This document shows, piece after piece, positions 19,056 through 29,930 of a stretch of DNA of 64,000 bases (position 1 is its first letter; each line of letters starts with the position of its first letter). The position numbers and the translations under genes are program-made. Origin of the DNA: Mesodorylaimus sp. YZB2_4 (taxonomy: Eukaryota; Nematoda; Enoplea; Dorylaimida; Dorylaimidae); NCBI GenBank assembly GCA_030248295.1, contig JASANH010001439.1, positions 110,047-174,046 on the forward strand. Reading direction: 5' to 3'. A model generated the notes under the pieces. The model did no database searches, was not told the origin of the DNA, and was given only the letters and a program-made list of their open reading frames with translations.

Positions 19056-19255
19056 AACTCCACATTCCTCGTCCAAATCACCTGAAATACCCACCCATCA
19101 CCCACATCGCCCAAGATGGTCATATCCAGACACAACGGGTATCAACCCCATTTCTCAGCCTCTGCTGCCCCAAACTCCCCAAACTAGTTTACTTTACACT
19201 ATGCACACTTTACACTGCAATTACACAACCAACAACAAAGTCAGGCAAATGCAGT

Positions 19256-21905
19256 CTAGGCGACCCCTTGCTGGGAATCATGGTTGTTTCCGTTCCCTGC
19301 CACCGATGGTGGTCTGAAAATCAATCGCACTCAAAACCCGCACAAATCCCCAAAAGTCACAGTGCAAAAATTCGATAGCCTCACCTCGACGGTTGAGTCT
19401 TTGGTTTTGGCATCTTTTGTAAAATTGATAGCATTTCTTTTTTCTCATCAAATGTTTTCCATAAATTATAAAGAGCCAAAATTTGTTTCGATACTTCGAA
19501 AACCTAAAAAAGCCATAATTTTGTAAATTATTTTATTAACTTCAAACCCAGGTTCGACTCCCGCTCAAGGCAAAAATTTTTGTGTCTGCCAAAATCATTA
19601 TTAATAAACTTCTTCCAAACAGAAACCTTTACTGCTTTCGGGTCAAATATGAAAAAACATCCTGGCGGCCTTAAGTTCGAAAATTAGTTTTGGCACGAAA
19701 TTCAAAGTTACAGTGACTATGTATATTCAAATCTAAGCCGAACATGTTACCTTGTTTTCTTAGTAGTTGGATTATGACTTATAAAATAGCAAACTGGCCT
19801 AGCAAACTAGCAAAAAAACTGGCCTAGCAAACTCCAAAACATATGGCCTGAGAGGGAATCGAACACACTCCCTCCCCTCCCCACACCCAATACCTTCTCC
19901 ATATCCACCGACACCTCGGCGAACCAATTCTCCAATTTCTTATTATTCATAATCGACGCTAAATGCAATGCTGCCAAAGCGATATGATATGGCGGATGAA
20001 AAAGGCAAATATCCGTTCGATAACTGTCGTTGATAATTTTCCTAAAAAATTCTTCTAATTAGCTTAAAATTTCAAATCTATTTGCAACAATTTGAGAAAA
20101 AACACTTCTTTCAGACAAATAAGACCACATTCTGGACTCACCAGGTTGTTTGCAAAAGTGAATCGTCGGATGGCAGATCTTGAAAAAATTGCAATAATGG
20201 TCGGTATGGATGATAGACGATGAGACAGCAGTCCTGACAACAAGCACCAAGTTCTAGTGTGTGCCATGTGCGGCTATTTTCCCATTTACACCTTCTCCAT
20301 GGTGCCATCCCTGAAGGGTCATAGGGTCCCCCGCAACCATGCCTGGCAGGCGTAAGAGAGAATGGCGGGACAAAAACTGCGACTCGAGTAGGCAAGTCTT
20401 ACCCTAAGCTGAAACATCAACCCGAGGGGTTAACGTATCCCAGCCAGGGGACAGTATCGATTACTCTCCCACTCGCCAGGCCTGCAAGCAGAGGGTCCCT
20501 ATCCCTACCTAAGACAGACACCTCCAGCACTCCGACCTTCCTCATAATTGGTAAATTAGGAGCCCCCAAATAAGCAAATGACAAGCAATCGTACCATTAG
20601 CTCCAGCAGAAAGAATTCAGCTTCGAGCAGGTGATTGATTCGATACGGGTATTCCTGCTGATAAGCATAATTGAATCGATTCTTGACTAGAATTGGCATC
20701 TTATCAGTTTGATGGCATATATTAGAAATCGTGTACTCACCCAATGACTGACAGGCAGCAATCAGCTTCGATTGAGATATGACACCGAATTCCTAAAAAG
20801 GTTTTTATTCATCGATCGTGAGGTTGATAAAGTTTGAAATGATCGATATATCAATCGATTGGTACACGACAGCTGATTGATCGATCACGATTAATCGAAA
20901 CAATCAATCATGATCGATCGATAAGTACACGGACAACCGATGATTAACACAAGATCGATCGATCACAATGGATCAAACCAATCGACAACGATCGATCGAT
21001 TGACTCATCGATGACTATCGATCGATCGACGCATCTAATCAGGCGATAACGCATGGGCTCGTTCACAAATCAACTAATCGATCGGTCGTGAAATCCTGCA
21101 CAGCAACAGCACAATCTAGCATACCTCAACTTTAGAAGCCAAAACCAGACACGTGGGCGCCAACAGCAGCGGGTCGATCGATTTCAAGGAATTCCTAAAG
21201 TATGTTGAATTATTGACGGCAAATTTCTAGAGGGTCTAGAAGACCTATAGGTCTATAGGTCTCCTTTCAATAATGCTGGCTGATCCATTTAGCCATTTAA
21301 GCATGCGCTACGAATTGTAAAGATATCATGACAAAAAATTTTAGTGATAAAATGCGAAAAGGCTTGATCATGAATAAAAATCTGGGAATTCCGAATTTAC
21401 CTGGCATAAAATCTACGGAAATACACAATGGCAGTGGCGATAACTTGCTGTCGGACCTTCAATTGTTCTCCCAGTGCTTGGATTACTAAAAAAACAAAAA
21501 CAACGGATATTTTGAAATTACGATTGATTAAAAGTCGATTTTTAAAGGTGAACGCAATGTTTGTGTGAAAAAATTCAGTTCAGAAAACAATAAAACATAG
21601 AATTCTTCAGAAGCGAATAAAAAATTCTTTAAGTGACAGGTACTTACCATTTGTGAAAAATATCATAACTTTTTGATATTCTTCTTCGGATAAAATTTTT
21701 AAATCGGCTGCTCGCTCAAAAAGGACTTCTTGCCGTTCCAATAACCATTGTTGCCTAAAAATATGTATTTACGGCTAAGCTACATTTTTTAATCACTAAT
21801 TAGAATTGGTTTTAAGTTCCAACCTTCGAAACTAGAATCCCGAAGTCGCGAAAAAATCAAGTGAGCGACTTACTGATGTGAACTTTGCCAAAAATTACCA
21901 GCCAT
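19256..21905 (-). CDS. CCNC: Cyclin C, CDK8 partner in the Mediator kinase module
   Basis: Ten minus-strand exons: 21905-21874, 21754-21648, 21485-21401, 21194-21125, 20792-20741, 20686-20595, 20233-20142, 20041-19894, 19503-19385, 19313-19256; total 855 nt, 284 residues (human 283). The start MAGNFWQSSHQQWLLERQ and the end KMPKPKTQPSRPPS match the family. Cyclin-box landmarks: LSEEEYQKVMIFFTNVIQAL, QQVIATAIVYFRRFYAR, APTCLVLASKVEEFGVIS, EAEFFLLELMDCCLIVYHPY and ALAALHLASI. Cyclin C binds CDK8/19 in the nucleus and controls RNA polymerase II transcription; its mitochondrial role is known from other species. All ten junctions are GT-AG and in phase. The stop lies about 200 bp upstream of the predicted FARSA start on the same strand. 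The introns carry GATC-rich tracts and a dispersed repeat. No key residue appears lost. Confidence 0.96.
20325..20490 (+). repeat. Copy of the GGCTGAAACATCA dispersed family
   Basis: Contains AGAGAATGGCGGGACAAAAACTG-type sequence, then CAAGTCTTACC, GCTGAAACATCAACCCGAGG and GGTTAACGTATCCCAGCCAG, ending with ACTCTCCCACTCGCCAGGCC. In a CCNC intron. Confidence 0.55.
20815..21080. repeat. ATCGATCGAT-rich intron segment
   Basis: A 265-bp CCNC intron tract dominated by GATCGATCGAT and AATCGAT palindromes, with no unit longer than about 10 bp conserved. Confidence 0.7.
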
Positions 21906-22189
21906 TTGTTGAGTCCCAAACAGTTCTCGAGTACTTTTAAACACAATATGAGTGCAACTTTCGTCAGATCAGTTTTTAGCACAGGCCTATGACCTAAAAG
22001 ATTAAATGGACATCTTACTGTATTTGTGTGCACAGGTCGGTTTTGATCCGCAGGTAATACTCATGCACACCGGACGGGCGGGAAATTTAAAACGGTTACA
22101 CTGTTTGCCACTTTTTGGCAACACTTTGAATGTATGCAATGCGGTTCAATTTCTCGCAATGGCACTTTTGCTGTTTGGTCCCCAACATG

Positions 22190-22310
22190 GCTTAGCTTAG
22201 GCTGGTATTGGACTTAGGCTTAGGCTTGGGCTGGCATATGACTTGGGCTAAGACTCATACTAGATACTAGGCTTAGGCTTAGGCTTAGGCTTAGTCTGGT
22301 ATAAGAATTA
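22190..22310 (+). repeat. Degenerate TTAGGC-type short tandem repeat
   Basis: Includes two TTAGGC units at 22214-22225 and three perfect plus one variant unit at 22267-22290, among related GGCTTGGGCTGG and GGCTGGTAT units. It is too short and degenerate to be called telomeric. Confidence 0.7.
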
Positions 22311-22934
22311 AGCTCAGGCTGATATTAGCCTCCAGCCAGCCTTCGCTTGGGGGACCAAACGGCAAAAGAGCCTGCAAATTTACGTATTGTCAGCCATAAC
22401 AAACCGAAATAGTTCCACCATGCTGCTAACGATAAGACAAAAACGATCCTGACTATTGCAATGAGCTCGAAAAAGCACAAACCAAATTTTTAAGAACCAC
22501 AAAAATGAGGGCCGCGCATCCTTCTTTGACAGTATAGACGATCGATCGTGGATTCTGAGCAGCAGTAGACAGTGATTCCGACTCGTGAGACTAGCCGCGC
22601 GCGCAGGCCCCCATTTTTCTCTCCCGTGTTTGTGTGCATGCCGGCACGACAATGCGGGGAAAGAGGTTGCTTATAAAGTCAGCAAAGTACTGAAACATGA
22701 AGCGAGAAGGTTTTAGCGTAGGTTTATCGATGAGCTGTCGCGACTTGCAGCTGAGGCGACAAAACTGTGCGCAGAACAGCAGAAGGCGGCGACGTTTCCA
22801 TTGGCTTCCATATTCGACGCGGGACAGCATGTATTTTGTACATGGAAAACGAAAGGCAGGAAAAGGGCCTTTGTGGAATCTATGTGATTTTAGTAGTCCT
22901 GTTGTAATACCCGGGTCTGTTGTAATAGCGGACA

Positions 22935-23230
22935 GAGACCACCCCCCCCCCGACAGAAAGCGGACAGAGACCACCCCCCCCCCCCCCGGCAGAAAGCGGA
23001 CAGAGACCACCCCCCCCGGCAGAAAGCGGACAGAGACCACCCCCCCGGCAGAAAGCGGACAGAGACCACCTCCCCCCCGGCAGGAAGTGGACAGAGACCA
23101 CCTCCCCCCCCCCCCGGCAGAAAGCGGACAGAGACCACCTCCCCCCCGGCAGAAAGCGGACAGAGACCACCACCCCCCCCCCCCCCCGGCAGAAAGCGGA
23201 CAGAGATCCCCCCCCCCCCCCCCCCCGGCA
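22935..23230 (+). repeat. Poly(C)-containing minisatellite, about nine units
   Basis: Unit: GGCAGAAAGCGGACAGAGAC followed by CACC and a C run of variable length (about 7 to 18), repeated about nine times. The non-C part is nearly invariant while the C run changes length, giving units of about 30-42 bp. The minus strand is a series of G runs. Open frames that cross it in several phases are artefacts of the repeat. Confidence 0.95.
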
Positions 23231-23567
23231 GAAGTGTCACAGCTGATGTGACGTACGATATTCAACCCAGGCGACAGCAGGTTTGGACTGATGTTAGATG
23301 CGAGCGATCCAAGGTAGCTCAAACCGTGGTAGAAAGGTTTGTTCTGCAGACAATCCATTCGAGACCCGGATGCAAACAAACCCCCCAGACGCGTATGTCG
23401 CTTCCCCCTGGGGTGCTTGCAGCTGCTCAGCGTAATTGGCTGATCTTACAAGCGAGTGGTCCATGGTTTCCTATAGCCCTAAGCCTGATAGGAAGGTTTA
23501 TCCTGCAGAGTATCGATCGCTGAGACCCTGATGCTCGAACGGGAGCTCCTCAGACGGGTATGTCGCT

Positions 23568-23581
23568 CCCCCCCCCCCCCC
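23568..23581. repeat. Poly(C) run, 14 bp
   Basis: Fourteen consecutive C on the plus strand, close to the poly-C minisatellite. Confidence 0.95.
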
Positions 23582-24339
23582 GGGCTCCTCGTAGCTTCTC
23601 TGCATAATGATACACCAGCCTTGAATTGCAGGGCGAAAGCCCGCGTTGGCGAGCAGTTATACTTTCGATGAGACCACAGTCAACACCAGCGGATCAGTTA
23701 AGAGCATAGCAATGCACAATGATGTCACACCAGGCCTAGAAGATACCCGTAGACGAACCGAGTGCTCCTGGGAGTCAGCCCCTCGATGTTTTCAGCATGA
23801 AACAAAGGAAATCATGACCTCCAGGGCTCCTCGAGAGTACATATACTAATCGAGACACCTGGCTGGCGCTAGTCTGCCAAATAACATAGACAAATTTGTA
23901 TTGTATTGTATGACTTCGACTGCGAAGCACAGATCGTGCACTGATAAAGCAGAAGGACACATAAACGAAAGAAAATAAACAGCTCATGTCGAGTAAAAAC
24001 TAATCATAACGGGGTCAAGGAATGTAATTCAGAACGTTTGTCTTAAAACTTGTCACATAATAAGTCCAGGCGACTTCGTTTGAAATTTGAAGACTGTCTC
24101 CTATAGCGGTGTCCACAAGGCACCTCAGCTGATCTGCTGCTGAGCCTGAGAGCAGACAGAATGTTTCAGCGGCGTCGCGGCTCCTCATGAGAACGACCTA
24201 GCCGAGCTGACATGACCGCAAGCCGCAATTGAGCCAGACGCAAGCGAGCCAACCCAGGTATGCAAAGGGAACGCATGTCAGCTCAGCGGACAGCTCGGCT
24301 GGCTCGGTTAGCTTAGCAGCCGATCAGCCGATGTCCAAT

Positions 24340-24640
24340 GTGGACGCCGCTTTACTCTGCATGGAGCTGATAGCTGGGAGCGTCACCCGTCAGGGTGATG
24401 TTTTAGCCTTGGACTAGGTCGGAGGGCTTGGTTGGCTGCACTGAGTTTTTGGCGTCGTGTGAAACCTCCACTGGTTACTCCCTACAGAAGTACGGACCCA
24501 GTCGTTTTTACCTTGGCACCAAAAAACCAAGGGCAGCCAACCAAATCTTTTGACCTGGTCCATGGCTGAAACATCACTCTGATGGGTAGCGCTCCCACCT
24601 GCCGGCTCTGTGGAGCTTCTCTAGAGACCATGGTGGAGCT
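24340..24640. mobile_element. Foldback MITE of the GGCTGAAACATCA family
   Basis: The left arm (about 24345-24440) and right arm (about 24520-24635) are imperfect inverted copies. The left holds GGGAGCGTCACCCGTCAGGG and TGATGTTTTAGCC, then CTTGGTTGGCTGC; the right holds GGCAGCCAACCAA, GGTCCATGGCTGAAACATCA and GATGGGTAGCGCTCCCAC. Non-coding. This is the fullest copy of the family in the window and shows that the core lies inside long terminal inverted arms. Confidence 0.7.
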
Positions 24641-24689
24641 GTAATCTCACCCGGGAGCCTGTTTTTTCCCCTGGGCCAGGTTTGTGGCC

Positions 24690-24875
24690 TTTAGGCGTCT
24701 AGGCGTCTGCCTCTCATGCTGAGGGCACATTCACAGCGGCGGGTTTGACTTACGCCTAACTAGGTGAAAAATGATTTTCAAATATTTGTTCCTTAGGCTC
24801 TCAGCCTTCGATCACGTTGTCTGGTGCCTGGCAATGGATAAAGTTAGAATGACATGAGAGCCCAAGAATTTTCAG
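24690..24875 (+). mobile_element. tRNA-headed SINE, copy 1
   Basis: The head resembles a tRNA: TAGGCGTCTAGGCGTCTGCC in the A-box position and GCGGGTTTGACTTACGCC in the B-box position. The body then reads AAAATGATTTTCAAATATTTG, GTTCCTTAGGCTCTCAG and ends in GGTGCCTGGCAATGGATAAA. The body and end match the minus-strand copy at 50345-50520, so both belong to one family. Confidence 0.7.
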
Positions 24876-26650
24876 CCGTCCAGCAAATCTCGCAACACAG
24901 CCTTACTTCTGCAAAAAAGTTAGTTTCGGCGCCTTAGCTGCAAGAGGTGAGTGACAAGGAAGTTGCGGCGCAAAAACTGTGAAAATGTAGACTAGAAGAC
25001 CCCTGTATGCCTTATGCAAGATCCGCGAGGTCTTTGAACTTATAAACACCATGGCCACTGCTGAAATGCAAGTTCTATCAGTGTCCACTTTGCACTTGGA
25101 AACGCCTAAAATAAATCAAAATAGAAAGATAAATTGTTGAACACGTTTCGTCGCCTCTATTCTTCTTATTGACATGACCGAAAAACCTTCTTAGAAAAAG
25201 CTTTAAAAACACACACCACACTGCACTACGTGGGCTAGACTCGAGCACTCGAACACTCATGCTCCTCGCCCTTCGTCGCCGTCAAAGATTGCAAACCGGT
25301 CTTGAAAAGAAAGGAAAGAAGGAGACACCAATGTACACAAGAATGGGCAGGCGAGAAATGAGCCAAAAAGATTTTACTTTAGTTGACAACGTGCAAGACG
25401 GCTGGCTGGCCAGTCGGGCCTCGCCACAGGCTGGACTGTCTTAGATATTTGGCAGTGTACGCTAACTTTCACAGCAATTTTCATTACGTTCCTTGATCTA
25501 TTTTGGACAAAAAACTTTTTTCTTCTACTCTGACGCCTTCAACTCGTGTTCTCATTATTGCAGGCAGTGTTCACTCCAGCGCAACACGTTTTCCCCGCCA
25601 TGGCCTGTCGTCCATGTTGGAATTATTTCGTCAAAAATATCTAGTTCATACGCCACATTCAACATCAATTCTTCCTGCAAGAATTTTACGTGTGCCTCGA
25701 GGAACTTACGTGTTGATGTGTGTTAAGTAAAATTTTGGTGGATGGCTAGATTAAGTCGCCTGTGCAATCAAGGTGAGCAGCTGTGATTGGGTTCGAGGTG
25801 CCTGCAGATTGCCTCGCGACAGTCAGCTACTTTTACACTGGCTGGTGTGGCCTGCAGACGTAGAGTCTCTGCTGTAGTACTGATCATGGCTTCAAAGTCG
25901 TGAACACCGGTCACCAGTCCGTAGAGTAAGTCCACGCTGGTAGGGACTTGACTTGCAGTCAGCAAGGCTTTTTGTGGAAATGGACCAGTGCATTGCTGGT
26001 TACATAGAGCCTTGTGCTGCAGCATGTGCTGTACATGTGCCCCGACTCACAGATGTCAAAAGCAGTCTATCCTGACAATTTGCTGGTCTCTTTACCCTCA
26101 TGGCGCAGTACAGTAAGTGCAGCAACAGTTTAAGAAAAACAGCTTCACGAACTAAACCTTGGCATCAAGACATAGTTCCTGCTGCGATTCTGCTATGAGC
26201 TAATCACTGTCCCATTCGCACGCACAGTGAATGCCACATACAAACCAGCGTGGACTTGCTCGATCGACTGGTGACTGGTGCTTATGACTTTGAGGTTACG
26301 ATCAGCGCAGCATCACAGCAGAGACCGTGTCGAGGCCAAGGTCGAGTTCGTGATGCTGCTTTTCAAAAACGGTGGCCGCACTTTACTTTACTCTAACATA
26401 CAAGGTCGATAGAGGTGTCTGAAGGCAAACAGACCTGGCACATGATCGGCATAGGCCGTGTTGGAAGGACCCGCCAAAGGTCCATGGCTGTTTTGCACAT
26501 GCGACTCTCTCAGGCTGAACCACAAAGAAATTGAGGCAGTGTTGAAGGCAAACAAGGTCTGTATTTGCTTAGCGCTTCATCTACCACCTGGCGTCTCTGC
26601 TTCAATGGTACATCTTGTGCTTTGTGGCCTCTGGGTACTATCAAAAGGGA
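24876..26650. other. Spacer without recognised gene
   Basis: No recognised exon. One plus-strand frame at about 25503-25730 (ending GTYVLMCVK) looks somewhat protein-like over 60 residues, but I found no supporting neighbouring exon or family. Much of the rest is diverged repeat. Confidence 0.35.
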
Positions 26651-26659
26651 ACATTGCCA

Positions 26660-27060
26660 ATTGTCTCGAACTTTATAAGACCAAAAGTTTTAGTATGTTC
26701 CAAGGTGCAAAAGAAGACATCCTGCAAAATATCAGGGGCCTCTGGTCAACTGGTCAGCCGCGGTCAGCGCCTAAAGTCCTGCAAATTTTTAAATTTTTGT
26801 GTGGTAAGGAAGCCGCTCACGTAGCGTTTTTTCCAAACTCGGTTTTTGGGTATCAGGCTTGAAGTTTAAGCTTTTCACACTTCGGTTTGAGTTTTCCCGT
26901 CAAAAGACCTGGGAACTGCAGACAAATTCTTAGGAATTTATGCGCTGACCACTGCTGACCAGTTGGCTAAAAGCCCCTGATATTTTGCTGAGTGTCTTTC
27001 TTTTGGACAAAGGGACATATGGTTATGAGAATTTTCGGTTTGTGATCTTTCACTTAACGG
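26660..27060. mobile_element. Imperfect inverted repeat, ~110-bp arms
   Basis: The left arm (about 26665-26795) contains GCAAAATATCAGGGGCCTCT, CAACTGGTCAGC and GGTCAGCGCCTAAA. The right arm (about 26930-27055) carries their inverted counterparts (GCGCTGACC, GCTGACCAGTTGG, CCCCTGATATTTTGC). The spacer is about 135 bp. Probably a non-autonomous foldback element; no target duplication was identified. Confidence 0.6.
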
Positions 27061-27545
27061 CTAGCGATGTTCCCTAGTAAGTCACGCACAGGTCCACATT
27101 ACTGGTGGGAGAGGCCTGCAGAGCAAAGAGTCGATGGCCAGACGGTTCTACAGCTTGGGCCTGTCTCCACCTTCTGGCATGTTCAGTTTCTTGACTTTTC
27201 CCTCTTCGACGAAAGCCTGTGACTGATGATTAGGTTTTAGTAATTACTTAGATAGAGTACAGTACAGAATGGGTGTGTCGCAGAGAATATTTCATAATTC
27301 TTTTTCCTAAAGTAACTCCTATGCGTGCAATGGAGAAATTAGAACAAAGTGTCAAACTGAACTTTTGTCTTGCCACTTTGTCTCTTTCATTTCCGACTCC
27401 CATCAATATTCTGTCATCACATCGCCCACTGACCTTGCATCAATGTACTACCATAACCAATTTTCGAAATTTTTTATCAATTATCCTTAATTTTCTTCCT
27501 GTTTCTCATCTTTAAAAGTCTTGACGAAACGGCTTCAATTTATAG

Positions 27546-28753
27546 GTTTCTGGCACACGAGCAGTGATTTCTTTGACCGACCTCGGCATCGTTCGCAGGA
27601 TGCGGATGAATGGATACGCAGCCAAGACTCGCCGCCTTCCTCTAACAGTTACCACTCAAGTACATCGAACAGACGTGCTTCCATGGGTCACTTGGCCTGC
27701 TTGGATGAGGAAGATAGATACCCGTATTACAGCAGGACATCGACCATTGGTCGCCCACCAGTACGTGGCTGCCAATCTGTCCGATTCGCGGACGGGGCTA
27801 ATACTATTCATCGATTCCCCACTGATCGCGCCACGCACTCATTAAATCCACACTGGTCGGCACCCGATCACCCCACCTCCAATAGGAAACAGCAGAATGG
27901 TCATCATTCGTCCTACCACTCACTGCACCGACCAAGCCTAGCCTCAAAGGACTCGTTTTTCTATCAACCTAAACAACGGAAATCGATCGCCGATGTGTAT
28001 TCCATCCCAGTCACTAACGGATATCATCGATTGGACGATCCAGGAGGCTGGACTGCGACTTGGAATAGGCTGAGGGTAAGTCAAGCCGTTCTACCCGAAA
28101 GCTCAAACCATTTTCTGAGAAAGACAACTTTGAAATTCCCGCGCGTAGGCAACTTATAACTGTGGATACTAAACCAACGCAGACGCTGTGGTGCGCAATC
28201 TTGCCATAGCTCAGCTCGAAATAGGGATCCATCACATTGCTTAATTTTGAGGTTCAACATTTGGCGTCCGATAAAGAGAGTTCGGCTCAGATTTTCAAAA
28301 GGCAAAGGGGCTGCAGAGGTCGCTTCGCACAAACTAAAACTACTTGGGAGGCTTCATAAATGCCTATTTTAGGCAAATGGTCGTCCTCTCAATTCCAATG
28401 ACCAGTCTCCAACAAATTCCAATGGCAGTAGTGATTACTATGCCTCTTCCCACTTGCGCACCAATTACTCTCAACACGACGACCCGTCACCCCGCCGTCA
28501 ACCAGTCCGATTGAGGAGGTTTTACGACCACACGCCTCCAATGGAGTCCCCGAAGCGAGTCTATCCCAAACGAGCTGGACAGCACGAACATGGCACAGGA
28601 ATTGTCAGGCGACTTATCCGACAAGTGCGCGATAGATTATCCATGGCAGTCGAGGGAAACAAAGGATCGGCATCGAACAGAAAGCATCAGCATGATCGAA
28701 GGGACGATGGTTATCACAGGCACAAAAATGGGTGGGCCACAAGTGCTAAGTGA
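27546..28753 (+). CDS. C-terminal exons of an unrecognised Ser/His/Arg-rich protein
   Basis: Two plus-strand exons, 27546-28075 and 28373-28753, join in phase 0 across AGG|GTAAGT and TTTTAG|GCA and end at a stop at 28751-28753, giving about 303 residues. The first exon starts after TTTATAG in phase 2, so 5' exons are missing or unrecognised. The protein is hydrophilic and low in complexity: DSPPSSNSYHSSTSNRR, RGCQSVRFADGANT, QRKSIADVYSIPVTNG, then a Gln/His/Arg tail with RRLIRQVRDRLSMAVEGN. No domain is recognised, and no signal or membrane segment is seen in this part. Consistent long open frames with good splice sites support a real gene; an intrinsically disordered cytoplasmic tail is possible. 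Confidence 0.55.
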
Positions 28754-29930
28754 AAAGAAAGAAAATACTTCTGAAAAACGATGCAGCCTGTTGCAGTATA
28801 TTCGTGCCCTTTTCCTGTTTTATCGTATTCAGATCCAATTTTGCGGAAAAAATTGAAAATTCTTTGCCGCAACTTTATCAGACACTTTGAAAACCCGCTG
28901 GTGGTAAAAATTTTTGAGTGACAGATTCATTCACAATGTACTTTCACCTTTCCTCATCGAACAACAAGAATCCTTCACTGTGTCGAAACAAGAGAAACTG
29001 CTGCCCGAGTTTACTGATTACCACAAATTCTAAAAATGGTAGGAATAGAATAAAATAATCCAAATTTCTCAATCATCCTCACGCAGCTCGATAAAGCGCA
29101 CGTCCTCTTGTGATTGCTGAACCGTTCTCACTGTAATAATCACTTATGCAGCCAGAAAAAGCATCCAGCTGATTTATCCCAATGAAAAATCATTAAAAGA
29201 TTGAAACTTCATTTTGCACAATCCTCATGCATCTCTGGAATTAACTCAAAAATTTTGAGTGCCTGTCTTTTAAAGCGAAAGCATCGTAAGGGGGAGGAAC
29301 AGTCCAATAGCCCACATGCAAGATGAACTTGGCGTAGTCCGTTTTGCTCAGGGATTCAAATCCATGTTTACGCAAAATGCGCAAAATGAAATCCTGTAGA
29401 AAGTTGAGTTGCTGGCACTTCGCGCGCTTTTGACTGTGATTCGCAGGCAGCATGTCATACTGTGGCCTCCGTCCATCGTAATGCTTTCAGTTTGGTTTTT
29501 GCAATAAGTTTCCGTTGATGATCAAAATTATCCCGAGAAACTTTCAAAACAATGTGTCAACCGAAAACCTACTTGTGTTTAAAGCGATATTTCATATACG
29601 TGGGGTGTGTCAATTTTATCTTCCATGGTGCTGGCATGACAGCAGCTACCGTTTGGGAAAGTCACCCCCACCCCTCCCCTGAGTGACCTCGGCGTCACAG
29701 TTATCGGTTTGTCGACCTTCAATATGCAAATTCGACTGCGATCTTTTATGTTTTCTCAAGTTCCTAAGAACAGAGTACAATCCCACTGTTTCTGTTTTAT
29801 TTTACTACAAAGTCGCTTGAAAGTCAAAAAACCTACAATGCAATCAATTCTATCAACAAACTACCCAGATTTCAGCAAATGCAGTATGGCATGCCCACAT
29901 CGCCCATCATCGATCACCCAGATGATAACT
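28754..29930. other. Spacer between convergent genes
   Basis: Holds the 3' flank of the Ser-rich gene and of the calponin-like gene. A minus-strand open frame at 29241-29453 (70 codons) is not recognised and lacks supporting splice context. No repeat of note was seen. Confidence 0.35.

Noticed and set aside
22190-22310. TTAGGC units as interstitial telomere
   Set aside because: Only three or four consecutive units within a broader degenerate GGCTTAG/GGCTGG repeat; insufficient for a telomeric call or for assigning the organism.
22591-23379. Long minus-strand open frame (262 codons) and overlapping frames rich in Gly/Cys/Pro
   Set aside because: They run through the poly-C minisatellite in several phases; the openness is caused by the repeat.
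25503-25730. Possible coding exon ending GTYVLMCVK
   Set aside because: Single short frame with no partner exon, start context or recognised family.
29241-29453. 70-codon minus-strand frame downstream of the calponin-like gene
   Set aside because: No in-phase splice link to that gene and no recognised similarity.
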